From: Bacteroidota bacterium
GTDB lineage: Bacteria; Bacteroidota; Bacteroidia; Bacteroidales; JAAUTT01
DNA: 46,761 nt
Assembly (NCBI GenBank): GCA_021779665.1
Contig: JAJYAG010000031.1
Coordinates: 1-46,761 of the forward strand
Reading direction: 5' to 3'
Shown: positions 6,808-14,888 of the stretch, one piece after another
How positions within the stretch are numbered: position 1 is the stretch's first letter
How the letters are laid out: every line of letters begins with the position of its first letter
The notes under the pieces: generated by a model
The model's database searches: none
What the model saw: the letters and a program-made list of their open reading frames with translations, nothing else
Told to the model about the DNA's origin: nothing
Program-made: the position numbers and the translations under genes

Positions 6808-8121
6808 ATGTTTGTAGGTTCCACCCCGGCAGAAGTTCGCATACTATTAAGTGAGGTTATCAAGGACCGCAAGGGAACAGATATTTATATCGGGTGCTCA
6901 GGGAATTTCACCATAGACAAGCTTTCTTATTATATGGGTTGCCCTGTACATTCGAATGATGTTTCTCTATACTCGAAACTTATTGCCGACATTGTGCTTG
7001 GTACAGAAACAGAAGTTGAGATAAAAGAACAGCAGTATCGTGATGCATTCGACACATGGGAAGAGTCGAAATATAAAAAGCTTATTGAAGTTCTATTCGT
7101 TATGAAAATGTCTGGCTTTGCAGCACAAAAGAACGACTATCAGAAAACCTTCTTTGAATTCTATATGAGTTCAAGTATTGAGTTTTACAGGAACACCGTT
7201 GCAAAGTTTGAGAAATCGAAATGCTTGGATTTTCAGATCCGGGATTTCTTCTATGGCGATTTTGTAGAACATATAAGGAATAAAAGAGGGAAAGGCATCG
7301 GAATCTTATTCCCTCCAACCTATAAAGGAGGATATGAAAAAATATTCAAGTATGTAGAAGATAACTTCGGGTATGAACACGCCAAATATGATATGTTCGA
7401 TCCAGCACAAGCGGATGAAATATTTAATGAATTCATGCAGGAGGATGAAAACATAATTTACTCAGATAGGGATATCCCGTTGTTGACTGAATTCAAACTT
7501 GGAAAAGTAAAATTGGGCCAGGGAAAGCATGACATATTCATTTATTCATCCGTGGATAACGGCCAGAAGTATTACATTGAAAGGACCAAAACAATTAAAG
7601 GGAAAGAATACCCAATCATCCCTATGGATTTCAAATTTGAGCCTGAAACAAAGATTCAGGTATTGCAATGTAAGGCCGAAGAGATAAACTACTATAAAGC
7701 CTTTTTCATGGCCGCGAAAGTTGATTATACCATGGGAGGAGATATGGGTTTATTATTCTTTGCTGATGGGAAATTGTTCGGTATGGTTTCCTTCAGTAAA
7801 ACATTATCGGACGAAAATAATGCTTTCATTCAATCTGACTTTGTGGTGAGTTCAAATGAAAAGCGGTTGAGCAAACTGCTTATCTATCTTTTAAAATCGG
7901 AAGAGGTACGGGATAAATTAATCGTTTCCTATAAACATTACTATGAGGGATTGAAAACAACCGTATTCACCGATAAACCGGTTTCAATGAAGTACAGGGG
8001 AGTATTTGACCTTATCACAAGGCATAAGGGAAAGCTTATATATGCTTCAAAATTCAGTGGATTATCAATAAATGAAAATTATAATTTATGGTTGAACAGG
8101 ACAAAGAAAGCTTCGAATTAA
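6808..8121 (+). CDS. putative DNA adenine (hyper)modification protein, antirestriction type
   Basis: Residues 26-35 (IYIGCSGNFT) and 49-58 (SNDVSLYSKL) match the SAM-binding motif I and the N-D-[IV] motif of D12-type adenine methyltransferases. At the expected catalytic place there is FPPTY (168-172) instead of DPPY. The C-terminal third (about 290-420; a segment starting GDMGLLFFAD and ending GMVSFS, then RLSKLLIYLLKS) has the strand-helix rhythm of a GNAT or Mom-like domain. Similar proteins are annotated in phages as putative antirestriction adenine methyltransferase. It overlaps a ParB-domain gene and precedes terminase, which suggests that the DNA is modified before packaging. The exact chemistry is unknown. 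Confidence 0.65.
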   Translation: MFVGSTPAEVRILLSEVIKDRKGTDIYIGCSGNFTIDKLSYYMGCPVHSNDVSLYSKLIADIVLGTETEVEIKEQQYRDAFDTWEESKYKKLIEVLFVMKMSGFAAQKNDYQKTFFEFYMSSSIEFYRNTVAKFEKSKCLDFQIRDFFYGDFVEHIRNKRGKGIGILFPPTYKGGYEKIFKYVEDNFGYEHAKYDMFDPAQADEIFNEFMQEDENIIYSDRDIPLLTEFKLGKVKLGQGKHDIFIYSSVDNGQKYYIERTKTIKGKEYPIIPMDFKFEPETKIQVLQCKAEEINYYKAFFMAAKVDYTMGGDMGLLFFADGKLFGMVSFSKTLSDENNAFIQSDFVVSSNEKRLSKLLIYLLKSEEVRDKLIVSYKHYYEGLKTTVFTDKPVSMKYRGVFDLITRHKGKLIYASKFSGLSINENYNLWLNRTKKASN

Positions 8122-8852
8122 TAAACTCGAAGCTTGAAGAGGTTAATAAACTAATTGCCCCTTATAAATTAGCTTATATTGATCCGAGAGAATGTGAGTT
8201 ATTAGAAAGAAATGCTCACTATATGGAAAAGGGAATGTTGGAACAACTCGCTTCCAATATTAAAGAAGATGGATTTTTGAGTCAGCTTCCTTTTGCCTTA
8301 AAAAAGGATGATGGAAAATTCAGAATCCTTTCCGGTAACCATCGGGTGAAAGCTTCCATCAAGGCCAATCAGAAATATATCCTTATCCTGTATGTTGAGA
8401 ACATACCGAAGGATAAGCAAATAGCCTATCAGTTATCGCATAATTCTCTTGTCGGTAAAGATGATATGGCTATGCTGAAAGAGATATTCCAGGAGATTGA
8501 ATCTTTGAAATATAAAGAGTACACAGGGTTGAATGATTTAAAGTTCATCGATTACGAGAAAATAAATATTCCTTCCATAAACGAGGATGATATCGAGTTG
8601 TACGAAATGAAGTTCATTTTTACAAAGGCCAAAGCTTTCCAGTTGGATGCTGTAATTAAAGCCTTGAACGAAATGGAGGCACAGGAAAACACAAGGTTTA
8701 TTCTCGGTGATTTCAAAGAGTTCATCAGGATGCTTACAGAACTGAAAAAGTCTTGCAAAATCAAGTCGAATTCAGTTGCATTTATCAAGATGCTTTCTAT
8801 ATGCGAGGATTACTTGAAGGAAAAAGAGGCGGAAACGGAAACTAAAAAATAG
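8088..8852 (+). CDS. ParB/Srx-fold domain protein
   Basis: The 254-aa protein has an N-terminal ParB-like domain (residues about 28-120): I-D-P-R-E-C start, ASNIKEDGFLSQLPFAL, then the signature LSGNHRVKASIKA and a hydrophobic strand ILILYVENIP. The rest is helical and lysine rich. ParB-fold domains outside partition systems act as nucleases or as NTP-using parts of phage DNA-modification and terminase-linked systems. The 34-base overlap with the upstream modification gene suggests that they act together. No partner ParA is seen, so plasmid-style partition is unlikely. Confidence 0.8.
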   Translation: MVEQDKESFELINSKLEEVNKLIAPYKLAYIDPRECELLERNAHYMEKGMLEQLASNIKEDGFLSQLPFALKKDDGKFRILSGNHRVKASIKANQKYILILYVENIPKDKQIAYQLSHNSLVGKDDMAMLKEIFQEIESLKYKEYTGLNDLKFIDYEKINIPSINEDDIELYEMKFIFTKAKAFQLDAVIKALNEMEAQENTRFILGDFKEFIRMLTELKKSCKIKSNSVAFIKMLSICEDYLKEKEAETETKK

Positions 8853-8855
8853 CAT

Positions 8856-9314
8856 ATGCCAGCAGGAAGAAAAAAGTTGTATGATCCGAATACGTTTCCT
8901 TTACTTGCGGAACAGTTTGCAAGGGAAGGACTTACGGATAAAGATATTGCAAAAAAGCTCGGAATTTCTAAAACTTCATTCTATGATTTTCAGAATGAAT
9001 TCCCGGAATTCTCGGAGGCTGTAAAAAGAGGAAAGGCCCCGGTCGATGTAATGGTTGAAAACGCTCTTTTTAAAAGGGCTATTGGTTTTGAGTTCGAGGA
9101 AACCCATACTGAAGTGAAATTAAATCCAGATGGATCAGGTCAAACTACATCGTTGAGAAAAGTGAAGAAGTATTTCCCGGGAGAGGTAGGCGCTCAGGTA
9201 TTTTGGTTGGCGAATAGGAAGCCTGATGTTTGGAAGAACAGACAGGATAAAAATATTACCGGTAAAATCTCAGTGTTGGATTTATCGGACGATGATGATG
9301 AGATTGATAAATAA
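8856..9314 (+). CDS. terS: terminase small subunit
   Basis: The 152-aa protein begins with a basic start (PAGRKKLYDP), then a helix-turn-helix (LTDKDIAKKLGISKTSFYDF, residues about 26-45) and the typical later segment in which residues gain acidic tails (KPDVWKNRQDKNITG, then a D/E-rich end). It recognises packaging sites and stimulates the large subunit. It lies just upstream of terL, as is usual, with a 71-base gap that holds no clear signal. Confidence 0.85.
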   Translation: MPAGRKKLYDPNTFPLLAEQFAREGLTDKDIAKKLGISKTSFYDFQNEFPEFSEAVKRGKAPVDVMVENALFKRAIGFEFEETHTEVKLNPDGSGQTTSLRKVKKYFPGEVGAQVFWLANRKPDVWKNRQDKNITGKISVLDLSDDDDEIDK

Positions 9315-9385
9315 AAGTAAAGTTTGGTTTTAGCTTTCAAAAATGCGAAAGTTACACCAGGTGAATAAAACTGATTGAAAGTAAA

Positions 9386-10996
9386 ATGGCGTTTACGGTT
9401 GAAGAAAAAAAGAAGATCAAATCCTTACTAAAAAAGAGTAGGGAGGATTGGAATTTCTTTGCCCGTAAGTTTTTAGGCGTTAGACTCGACAAGGAACAAC
9501 GTGAAATATTACACGCTATTCAGCATAATAGACGTGTTTCCATTAGATCAGGAACGGCCAGAGGAAAAGACTTTGTTTCCGCTGTTGCTGCAATTTGTTT
9601 TCTATATCTCACTCCGAGGAAAAAGAAAAACGGTGAGTTTGAAGCAACGAAAGTTATTCTCACTGCACCAACCGGCCGGCAGATTCGAAATATTATGATC
9701 CCTGAAGTTTCAAAGATGTTCCAAAAGCTTCAGAGGTTTTCAGATATTAAATTTGATGGAGATATGCTTTCAGATGGAATCCGCGTGGAAGATCAAAAGG
9801 ATTGGTTTCTTACAGGATTTAAGGCCAGCGATGAAAACGTTGAAGCCTGGTCAGGTTTGCATGCTCCTAATATCATGGTTATTGTTACGGAGGCATCGGG
9901 TATCGCTCAAACAACATTCGATTCTATTGAAGGTATTTTGCAGGGTAATTCGAGGCTTGTTATAGTTTTCAACCCTAACAGTACGGCGGGTGAGGCTTAT
10001 AATTCCACAAGATCACCATTATACAAGAGGTTTAAATTGAATTGTATCGAGAGCCCAAACGTTCAAAATAAAATCAAACTTATCAATGGTTTAATTACTC
10101 CGGAGGAATATAAAAAGCTACATATCCCGGGGCAGGTCGATTATGAGTGGGTTGATGAAAAGATTCAAAAGCCTGGTTGGGTTATTGAAATCACCAAAGA
10201 GCAGATGAATGATGCTTTCTTTGATTTTGAGTGGAATGGAAAATATTATCGGCCCGGTAAACTGGCACGTGTAAAAATACTTGGAGAATTCCCAGAAGAG
10301 AGCGATGATGTTTTGATACCTCTTTCATGGATTGAAGCAGCAAATGATCGTTGGCGCGAAATGGTTGCCAATCCTGAATTCACTTTTAACAGATCTAAGC
10401 TTCGTCTTGGTGTTGACGTTGCCGGGATGGGCCGCGACAATACCAATTTTGCATTTAGGTATGACAATTTCGTTGAGAAGATAGAAACCCAGGCTCTTGA
10501 AAAAACTGAAGTTATCCACATGAGGACCGCTGGAAAGATAAAGCAGATACTTAAGGAGCATGAGGAAGGATATGCATTTATTGATACCATTGGTGAAGGT
10601 GCCGGCGTTCATTCAAGATTAATAGAGCAGGGAGTAAAACGAGCTATTTCATGTAAGTTCTCGCATGGTGCCGGTGATCTAACAGATGTAACCGGTGAAT
10701 ACCAGTTTGCTAATATGAGAGCTTATTTATTCTGGGCTCTCAGGGATGCTCTTAACCCTGCTCATAAATTCAATCTGGCATTACCTCCAAACGATGATTT
10801 GACTCAGGGTTTGACTGAAATCAAATACATCCAACAGTCGAACGGGAAAATAATAATTGAGCCAAAGGAGGATATCAAACAGAGATTGGGCCGTTCCATT
10901 GACTATGAGGATGCGCTCGCAAATACTTTTTATCCTGATAGTAGAATTCAGGAGCATGATGATGATTTGGAAGATGTAGATGAAATTAACTTTTAA
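9386..10996 (+). CDS. terL: terminase large subunit
   Basis: This 536-aa packaging motor has an ATPase domain with a deviant Walker A SGTARGKD (55-62) and Walker B IMVIVTEA (163-170), a coupling-type segment (VFNPNSTAG, near 195), and a C-terminal RNase H-like nuclease with metal-binding aspartates in LGVDVAGMGRDNT (D344) and AFIDTIGEGAG (D400). It cuts and pumps DNA into the prohead. The gene order TerS-TerL-portal is standard. Confidence 0.97.
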   Translation: MAFTVEEKKKIKSLLKKSREDWNFFARKFLGVRLDKEQREILHAIQHNRRVSIRSGTARGKDFVSAVAAICFLYLTPRKKKNGEFEATKVILTAPTGRQIRNIMIPEVSKMFQKLQRFSDIKFDGDMLSDGIRVEDQKDWFLTGFKASDENVEAWSGLHAPNIMVIVTEASGIAQTTFDSIEGILQGNSRLVIVFNPNSTAGEAYNSTRSPLYKRFKLNCIESPNVQNKIKLINGLITPEEYKKLHIPGQVDYEWVDEKIQKPGWVIEITKEQMNDAFFDFEWNGKYYRPGKLARVKILGEFPEESDDVLIPLSWIEAANDRWREMVANPEFTFNRSKLRLGVDVAGMGRDNTNFAFRYDNFVEKIETQALEKTEVIHMRTAGKIKQILKEHEEGYAFIDTIGEGAGVHSRLIEQGVKRAISCKFSHGAGDLTDVTGEYQFANMRAYLFWALRDALNPAHKFNLALPPNDDLTQGLTEIKYIQQSNGKIIIEPKEDIKQRLGRSIDYEDALANTFYPDSRIQEHDDDLEDVDEINF

Positions 10997-11007
10997 TATT
11001 TGAATAT

Positions 11008-12420
11008 ATGGAAATGCAGGAATTACTTGATACTCTTATAGAGGAGGGAACTGATAAAAACAAGGTGATATCAGAACTTTGTTCACAAAATCCAGATATA
11101 AAGAAAGGAATATCTGATTTGATAGACCAGTACGAGAACAGACATAAGATTCTTGAAAGAGAGGATAAGATCATAAAAACTAAGGATGGTCCAAAAAAGG
11201 AAGCTGTTGCAAAATTGATCTTATCATATCAGAGAAAGATAGTTAATTATGCTGTTGCTTTCTTATTTGGGAAGCCTGTTACCTTATCTTGTAGTAATAA
11301 GGAATCGGAAAAAGCGTTTGATAAATTTAAGGAGCATTGGAAATCACTTAAAATGGATTCTGTATTAAGAGAGTTTTCAAGGAAAATATTTGTTGAGAAA
11401 GAGGCGGCTTTGCTGATATATCCTCAGATAAAAGAGGAAGGAACTGAAAAAATAAGGAAGTTACGTTGTATGATCCTTTGTGAATCAAACAAAGATTCAA
11501 TATATCCATATTTCGATAATTATGGAGATTTAATTGCTTTCACCAGGAAATTTAAGGTAAAAAATTCTGATGGAAAGGAGGTTGAAAAACTTACGATTTA
11601 TACAGCAGATGCGATATTTGACGGTGAAAAGTCAGATAATTGGATTTTCTCTAAAAAAGAGAACATAATTAAGAAAATCCCCGTAATATATGCTTTTCAA
11701 AATGAATGTGAATGGAATGACGTACAATCGTTGATTGACAGACAGGAAATGTTGATTTCTAAGAACGCAGACGCTAATGACTATTTCGGAAATCCGGCCC
11801 TTGTAAGTAAAGGAAAATTGAAAAACGCTCCCTCAAAAGGAGAAGTTGGAAGATTTTTCCAAATCGAAGGAGAAAAAAATGGTAGTGGAGATATCACCTA
11901 TGGAGATGTTGAAATTCTTACCTGGGATCGTGCGCCTGAATCGATAAAGATGGAACATTCCATTAATGATAATTTTATACATGGATTTACAAATACGCCA
12001 AATATAACTATTGACACAATTAAAGGTCTTGGTAATTTATCGGGCATTGCGCTCAAACTGTTGTTTTACGATGCTATTCTTAAGAGTCAGAACAAACAGG
12101 AAATTTTCGGGGAAGTACTTGAAAGATTAATAAATCTTTTAAAGGTTATGATTGGGGGACTTATTGAAAAAACAGAAGAAGAAGGGTTCAAAAAACTGAA
12201 TGTTGAATTTGAGTTTGGTGATAATGTTCCTTTGAATACTCAGGAAATGATTGATATGTTATCAGTAGCTGCGGGAGGTAAACCAATCATTTCACAGGTG
12301 GGAGCCGTTTCGAAAAATCCTTTAGTTCAAGATTCTGTTGCGGAAATGGAGAATATTGGGAAGGAAAAAGAAGAATCAATAAATAGTATTAACAGTAAAT
12401 TAAACGAATCATTTAGTTAG
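11008..12420 (+). CDS. portal protein, SPP1 gp6-like
   Basis: The 470-aa protein follows the SPP1 gp6-type pattern: an N-terminal helical part, then YQRKIVNYAVAFLFGKPVTL (about residues 73-92), a middle alpha/beta part, and the stem/crown segment FTNTPNITIDTIKGLGNLSG (about residues 327-346) with the long helix LKLLFYDAI. Twelve copies form the DNA gate at the capsid vertex and dock the terminase. The start ATG is at 11008; a second Met lies two codons later. Confidence 0.92.
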   Translation: MEMQELLDTLIEEGTDKNKVISELCSQNPDIKKGISDLIDQYENRHKILEREDKIIKTKDGPKKEAVAKLILSYQRKIVNYAVAFLFGKPVTLSCSNKESEKAFDKFKEHWKSLKMDSVLREFSRKIFVEKEAALLIYPQIKEEGTEKIRKLRCMILCESNKDSIYPYFDNYGDLIAFTRKFKVKNSDGKEVEKLTIYTADAIFDGEKSDNWIFSKKENIIKKIPVIYAFQNECEWNDVQSLIDRQEMLISKNADANDYFGNPALVSKGKLKNAPSKGEVGRFFQIEGEKNGSGDITYGDVEILTWDRAPESIKMEHSINDNFIHGFTNTPNITIDTIKGLGNLSGIALKLLFYDAILKSQNKQEIFGEVLERLINLLKVMIGGLIEKTEEEGFKKLNVEFEFGDNVPLNTQEMIDMLSVAAGGKPIISQVGAVSKNPLVQDSVAEMENIGKEKEESINSINSKLNESFS

Positions 12421-12427
12421 CCAGCTC

Positions 12428-12775
12428 ATGAAACCAGAAAGCGAGAGTTTAGAATGTTTGAAGTCATTTTTGGACGCATTAATTGTTAAAAACGAGGAAA
12501 GTGTAAATGCGAATACTCAGTTAACATGGTTATATAGGTTTCCAAATATGTCGATTATGGAAATAATGCCAACAATTAAGAATTATGAGATTATTTCCGA
12601 ATCAAAAGTTCAGAATGGGGATTATAATTATGTCGTGAACATAAATTCAGACTTAGTTACAACCGTCAAAGTGATAAGAGAGGTAGCACCCTATAAACCT
12701 GATCCATCAGGAGAAAACGGACAATGGGGCGTTAATCCGAGTTCAATAATAAACAATTTAAAAGGTCGGGTTTAA
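12428..12775 (+). CDS. hypothetical protein, 115 aa
   Basis: A small soluble protein between portal and minor capsid genes. The segment YEIISESKVQNGDYNYVV is beta rich and the C-terminus (YKPDPSGENGQWGVNPSSI) is flexible. No family recognised. Its last codons and stop lie inside the following terminator stem, so translation to the end could weaken termination. Confidence 0.65.
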   Translation: MKPESESLECLKSFLDALIVKNEESVNANTQLTWLYRFPNMSIMEIMPTIKNYEIISESKVQNGDYNYVVNINSDLVTTVKVIREVAPYKPDPSGENGQWGVNPSSIINNLKGRV

Positions 12776-12790
12776 CCTGACCTTTTTTTT
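12761..12790 (+). terminator. strong Rho-independent terminator
   Basis: An 11-bp stem (12761-12771 with 12775-12785, one G-T pair) with a TTA loop is followed by a run of T. It sits only about 15 bases before the minor capsid start, which has no visible promoter of its own, so it probably tunes rather than blocks transcription of downstream head genes. Confidence 0.85.
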
Positions 12791-12804
12791 AATGTGTAAG
12801 CCCT

Positions 12805-13830
12805 ATGGATCTCGAAAAATATTACGCTGAATTGCAGCGAAAACTTGTTTTACAGGCTCAATTGGGAATCGAGAATATTTACGATGCTTCTGCAAATGAA
12901 ATTGCTTTTGTCATAAGGAAAACAGGAATAAAAGATCAGAAAACTTTCCGATGGAGTAAAAACCTGGCTCTCGAAAAAAGGATTGATTCAATAATTGGTC
13001 AGGTAAGAATTGATGTTGAGAGTTCTATCGCTCAGAACATGATAAAAGCATGGAATTTAGCTAATGTGAAGAATGATAAATTGGTTCTTCAATATCTAAA
13101 TGCAATTCAAAAGAACATCCCGGAAATTAGAAATAAATTCATGCAAACAAATCTGAAAGCCTTAACAGAGTTTGTAAACAGAAAGGAAGCAGGAATGAAT
13201 TTATCTGATCGGGTTTGGAATCTTGGAAAGTCGTACAAAAACGATCTTGAATTTATTATGGGTACCGGTATTGGAGAGGGAAAAAGTGCGGCTTCTTTGG
13301 CTACGGTTTTGAAGAAATTCCTTAACGAGCCAGATAAAGTTTTCCGCAGGGTTCGGGATCCAAAAACTGGAAAACTTAAATTGAGCAATCCTGCTAAAAA
13401 TTATCATCCAGGAGAAGGAGTATATAGATCAAGTAAGAAAAATGCTCTCAGGTTGACGGTTTCAGAAGTAAATATGAGTAATGCAATGAGTGACCATACA
13501 CGGCGGCAACAGATTGCATTTATTCAAAGTTTCACGGTCCATTTATCTGGCCAGCACCCACGTCCTGATATCTGTGATGATTTAAAGGGTGATTATCCAA
13601 AAGATTTCATATTCAGGAAATGGCACCCGTTCTGTTTTTGCTATTCAACTTCTAAGCTTATGACTAAAGATGAATTTTTGAGATATCTGGAAACTGGTGA
13701 GGTGAATCCTTCTTATGTCGTGAATGATATCCCAGAAGGAATGAAGAATTGGATTGCAAACAATGAGAAACGCATGGAGAACTGGAAGAGTAAGCCTTAT
13801 TTCATTCTGGATAACTTTAAAAAAATTTGA
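12805..13830 (+). CDS. minor capsid / head morphogenesis protein (SPP1 gp7, Mu F-like)
   Basis: The 341-aa protein has a long helical N-terminal half and a C-terminal domain with the Mu F/SPP1 gp7 pattern: ALRLTVSEVNMSNAMSDHTR, then VHLSGQHPRPDICDDLKG and the terminal HPFCFCYSTSK, comparable to the usual H-P-x-C-x-C element. It is a few-copy protein inside the head attached to the portal. The position after portal fits this family. Confidence 0.88.
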   Translation: MDLEKYYAELQRKLVLQAQLGIENIYDASANEIAFVIRKTGIKDQKTFRWSKNLALEKRIDSIIGQVRIDVESSIAQNMIKAWNLANVKNDKLVLQYLNAIQKNIPEIRNKFMQTNLKALTEFVNRKEAGMNLSDRVWNLGKSYKNDLEFIMGTGIGEGKSAASLATVLKKFLNEPDKVFRRVRDPKTGKLKLSNPAKNYHPGEGVYRSSKKNALRLTVSEVNMSNAMSDHTRRQQIAFIQSFTVHLSGQHPRPDICDDLKGDYPKDFIFRKWHPFCFCYSTSKLMTKDEFLRYLETGEVNPSYVVNDIPEGMKNWIANNEKRMENWKSKPYFILDNFKKI

Positions 13831-13860
13831 TAATAAATGATCAAATAATTTGCATTTAAA

Positions 13861-13880
13861 ATACTAATTAGTATCTTTAC
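13861..13880 (+). promoter_or_regulatory. promoter with palindromic operator, start of RNA cluster
   Basis: The palindrome ATACTAATTAGTAT (13861-13874) overlaps the -7-like box TATCTTTAC (13872-13880). It would start a transcript near 13887 that covers the tRNA-Glu, the expanded tRNA-like gene and the structured region. The same arrangement occurs at 14889, 37976 and 40743. Confidence 0.6.
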
Positions 13881-13910
13881 TACTCAATACTTTTGTTGAA
13901 AATAACTTGG

Positions 13911-13959
13911 AATCCCGGTGAATTCTAACAAAACCACGTCAGTCTGGGAATCGGTGGTT
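13911..13959 (+). ncRNA. possible H-type pseudoknot in leader of tRNA-Glu
   Basis: Two interleaved helices can form: TCCCGG (13913-13918) with CTGGGA (13944-13949), and AACCAC (13932-13937) with GTGGTT (13954-13959). The segment TCGGTGG (13951-13957) could instead pair with CCACCGA (14062-14068) beyond the tRNA and bracket it. Whether this is a functional RNA or a tRNA leader is open. Confidence 0.3.
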
Positions 13960-13976
13960 AAGTTCTTTGATTAAAC

Positions 13977-14047
13977 GGCCCGTTCGTATAACGGTAGTAC
14001 AGCAGGTTTTCAGCCTGAATATAGCAGTTCGATTCTGCTACGGGCTA
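13977..14047 (+). tRNA. tRNA-Glu(TTC)
   Basis: Acceptor GGCCCGT/ACGGGCT, D stem GTAT/GTAC, anticodon stem GCAGG/CCTGA (one terminal mismatch), loop TTTTCAG with anticodon TTC at 14009-14011, four-base variable region, T arm AGCAG-TTCGATT-CTGCT, discriminator A followed by CA. It is transcribed from the promoter at 13861. Confidence 0.88.
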
Positions 14048-14105
14048 CAAGCTTGAGCAACCCACCGAAAGACGTTTCGGTTTCGCTCCTTAGTAGATTA
14101 AGTAA

Positions 14106-14147
14106 GTACCTCCGGTTATAGTTTCACTTGCGTCGGAGGTACATTTT
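14106..14147 (+). terminator. terminator-like hairpin after tRNA-Glu
   Basis: A 9-bp perfect stem GTACCTCCG/CGGAGGTAC (14106-14114 with 14134-14142) is followed by ATTTTT. A smaller 7-bp hairpin ACCGAAA-GACG-TTTCGGT (14064-14081) precedes it. Together they probably end or trim the tRNA-Glu transcript; part of the transcription may continue to the tRNA-like gene at 14155. Confidence 0.7.
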
Positions 14148-14154
14148 TAAAATT

Positions 14155-14288
14155 GGTCTTATAGCTCAGTAGGTAGAGCGGCCGGGTGCCCCCCGGCGAC
14201 AACGGCTTCAAAATGTTGATTACAGGCGAAGTAACGTTACTCGGAATTAATCATTCTGAGGGCATCGGTTCGAGTCCGATTAAGGTCG
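14155..14288 (+). tRNA. expanded tRNA-like gene, anticodon ambiguous
   Basis: The outer parts are tRNA: acceptor GGTCTTA/TAAGGTC (two G-T pairs), D arm GCTC-AGTAGGTA-GAGC and T arm ATCGG-TTCGAGT-CCGAT. Between D and T arms lie 84 bases (14180-14263) instead of about 23. Two anticodon arms are possible: GCCGG-GTGCCCC-CCGGC (14181-14197, anticodon GCC) or AACGG-CTTCAAA-ATGTT (14201-14217, anticodon TCA, one mismatch). A further hairpin (TGATTA at 14217 with TAATCA at 14248) fills the rest. It may be a tRNA with a huge variable arm, a suppressor-type tRNA, or a tRNA-like regulatory RNA. Confidence 0.55.
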
Positions 14289-14497
14289 CAAACCATATAC
14301 CAGTGATGGGGCTATAAAGTTCTTTGGATCGGTTCGGTTTGATTTTCCCAGGTGTGCGTACCTCTCCCGGGGAGAACAAAGCAGGGTGCTAAGAAAGATG
14401 AAACAGTTCTTTTTCCTGCCTGTAATATCTACAAAGTGCGATGGTCCACGGGATATGCCCCGATGAAAACGAGAGAATCCCGGAAAGGCATTCGGGT
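14289..14497 (+). other. non-coding stretch with several hairpins, possible small RNA
   Basis: No credible reading frame is present. Visible pairings are TCTCC-CGG-GGAGA (about 14362-14374), a longer arm with GCAGG pairing CCTGC and AAGAA pairing TTCTT inside it (about 14382-14427), and CCCGA-TG with CA-TTCGGG near 14458-14496. It is transcribed towards the terminator at 14498. I recognise no known RNA family; a hammerhead core was considered and rejected. Confidence 0.35.
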
Positions 14498-14526
14498 AGG
14501 AGGGTGTAAAAGCCCTCCTTAATTTT
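14498..14526 (+). terminator. Rho-independent terminator
   Basis: A 7-bp stem AGGAGGG/CCCTCCT with an 8-base loop is followed by TAATTTT. It closes the RNA cluster that starts at 13861. Confidence 0.75.
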
Positions 14527-14539
14527 AAAAATGTGAATT

Positions 14540-14650
14540 ATGTTACTGATTGGAATTATAATCTTAAGCCTGGTTGCACTGTATTACGGTGCCATTTTCG
14601 GATTTACGTTTTATGTTCTTTATCAGTTCAAGAATTACGATGAATTTTAG
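14540..14650 (+). CDS. tiny membrane protein, 36 aa
   Basis: A 36-codon frame encodes one strongly hydrophobic helix (LLIGIIILSLVALYYGAIFG, residues 2-21) and a short charged tail ending KNYDEF. The start follows the terminator by 13 bases. It could be a membrane toxin, a superinfection-exclusion peptide or a holin-like peptide; nothing in the sequence decides between these. Confidence 0.5.
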   Translation: MLLIGIIILSLVALYYGAIFGFTFYVLYQFKNYDEF

Positions 14651-14671
14651 ATTTTTGATACTATATACTTT

Positions 14672-14702
14672 CATTTTAAAACAGTTAGGTTTTGTTGGTT
14701 AG
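14672..14702 (+). repeat. direct repeat copy 1, shared with 15331-15358
   Basis: The segment from CATTTTAAAACAG to TTAGGTTTTGTTGGTTAG recurs at 15331-15358 with three single-base gaps. Both copies follow a small gene and precede a hairpin carrying CCGTGA and a terminator, so a whole intergenic cassette appears to be duplicated. Confidence 0.6.
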
Positions 14703-14705
14703 TTC

Positions 14706-14740
14706 AAGGCCTTTTCCCGTGACGGTTTGGGCCTTTTGTT
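14706..14740 (+). terminator. terminator with inner hairpin
   Basis: AAGGCC (14706-14711) pairs with GGCCTT (14730-14735), with a small inner stem CCG-TGA-CGG, followed by TTGTTT. It ends the transcript of the 36-aa membrane protein. Confidence 0.6.
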
Positions 14741-14794
14741 TAGTACAGCGATTTCACCCTAATATATAGACGATTTGTCATGAACGTTTCAATT

Positions 14795-14826
14795 AAGGTT
14801 CACCCGTGAGGCTGGACCTTTTTTAT
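14795..14826 (+). terminator. terminator with GTGA tetraloop
   Basis: An 8-bp outer stem (AAGGTTCA with TGGACCTT, one G-T pair), one mismatch and CC/GG close a GTGA tetraloop (14806-14809). A run of T follows at once. It lies just upstream of the promoter at 14889 and insulates it. Confidence 0.75.
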
Positions 14827-14888
14827 TTGTAAACGTTATAAATTATTGATTATGAGATAAATAAAATAATATATGTTTGCTTTTTAAT

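Noticed and set aside
8088-8852. A plasmid-type ParB partition protein.
   Set aside because: There is no ParA gene and no parS-like array nearby; the overlap with the modification gene and the terminase neighbourhood fit a phage-specific ParB-fold protein better.
10246-10612. Two long minus-strand frames opposite the terminase gene.
   Set aside because: The + strand has a clear terminase with catalytic motifs here; the minus frames have no recognisable domain and reflect codon bias.
14155-14288. UGA recoding of the phage supported by the possible TCA anticodon.
   Set aside because: Many genes here end in TGA, often in ATGA overlaps with the next start, so UGA works as a normal stop.
14458-14496. 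A hammerhead ribozyme (CCGATGA and GGAAA near each other).
   Set aside because: The conserved CUGAUGA core has C instead of U at position 4, and no three-helix arrangement with a cleavage site could be drawn.
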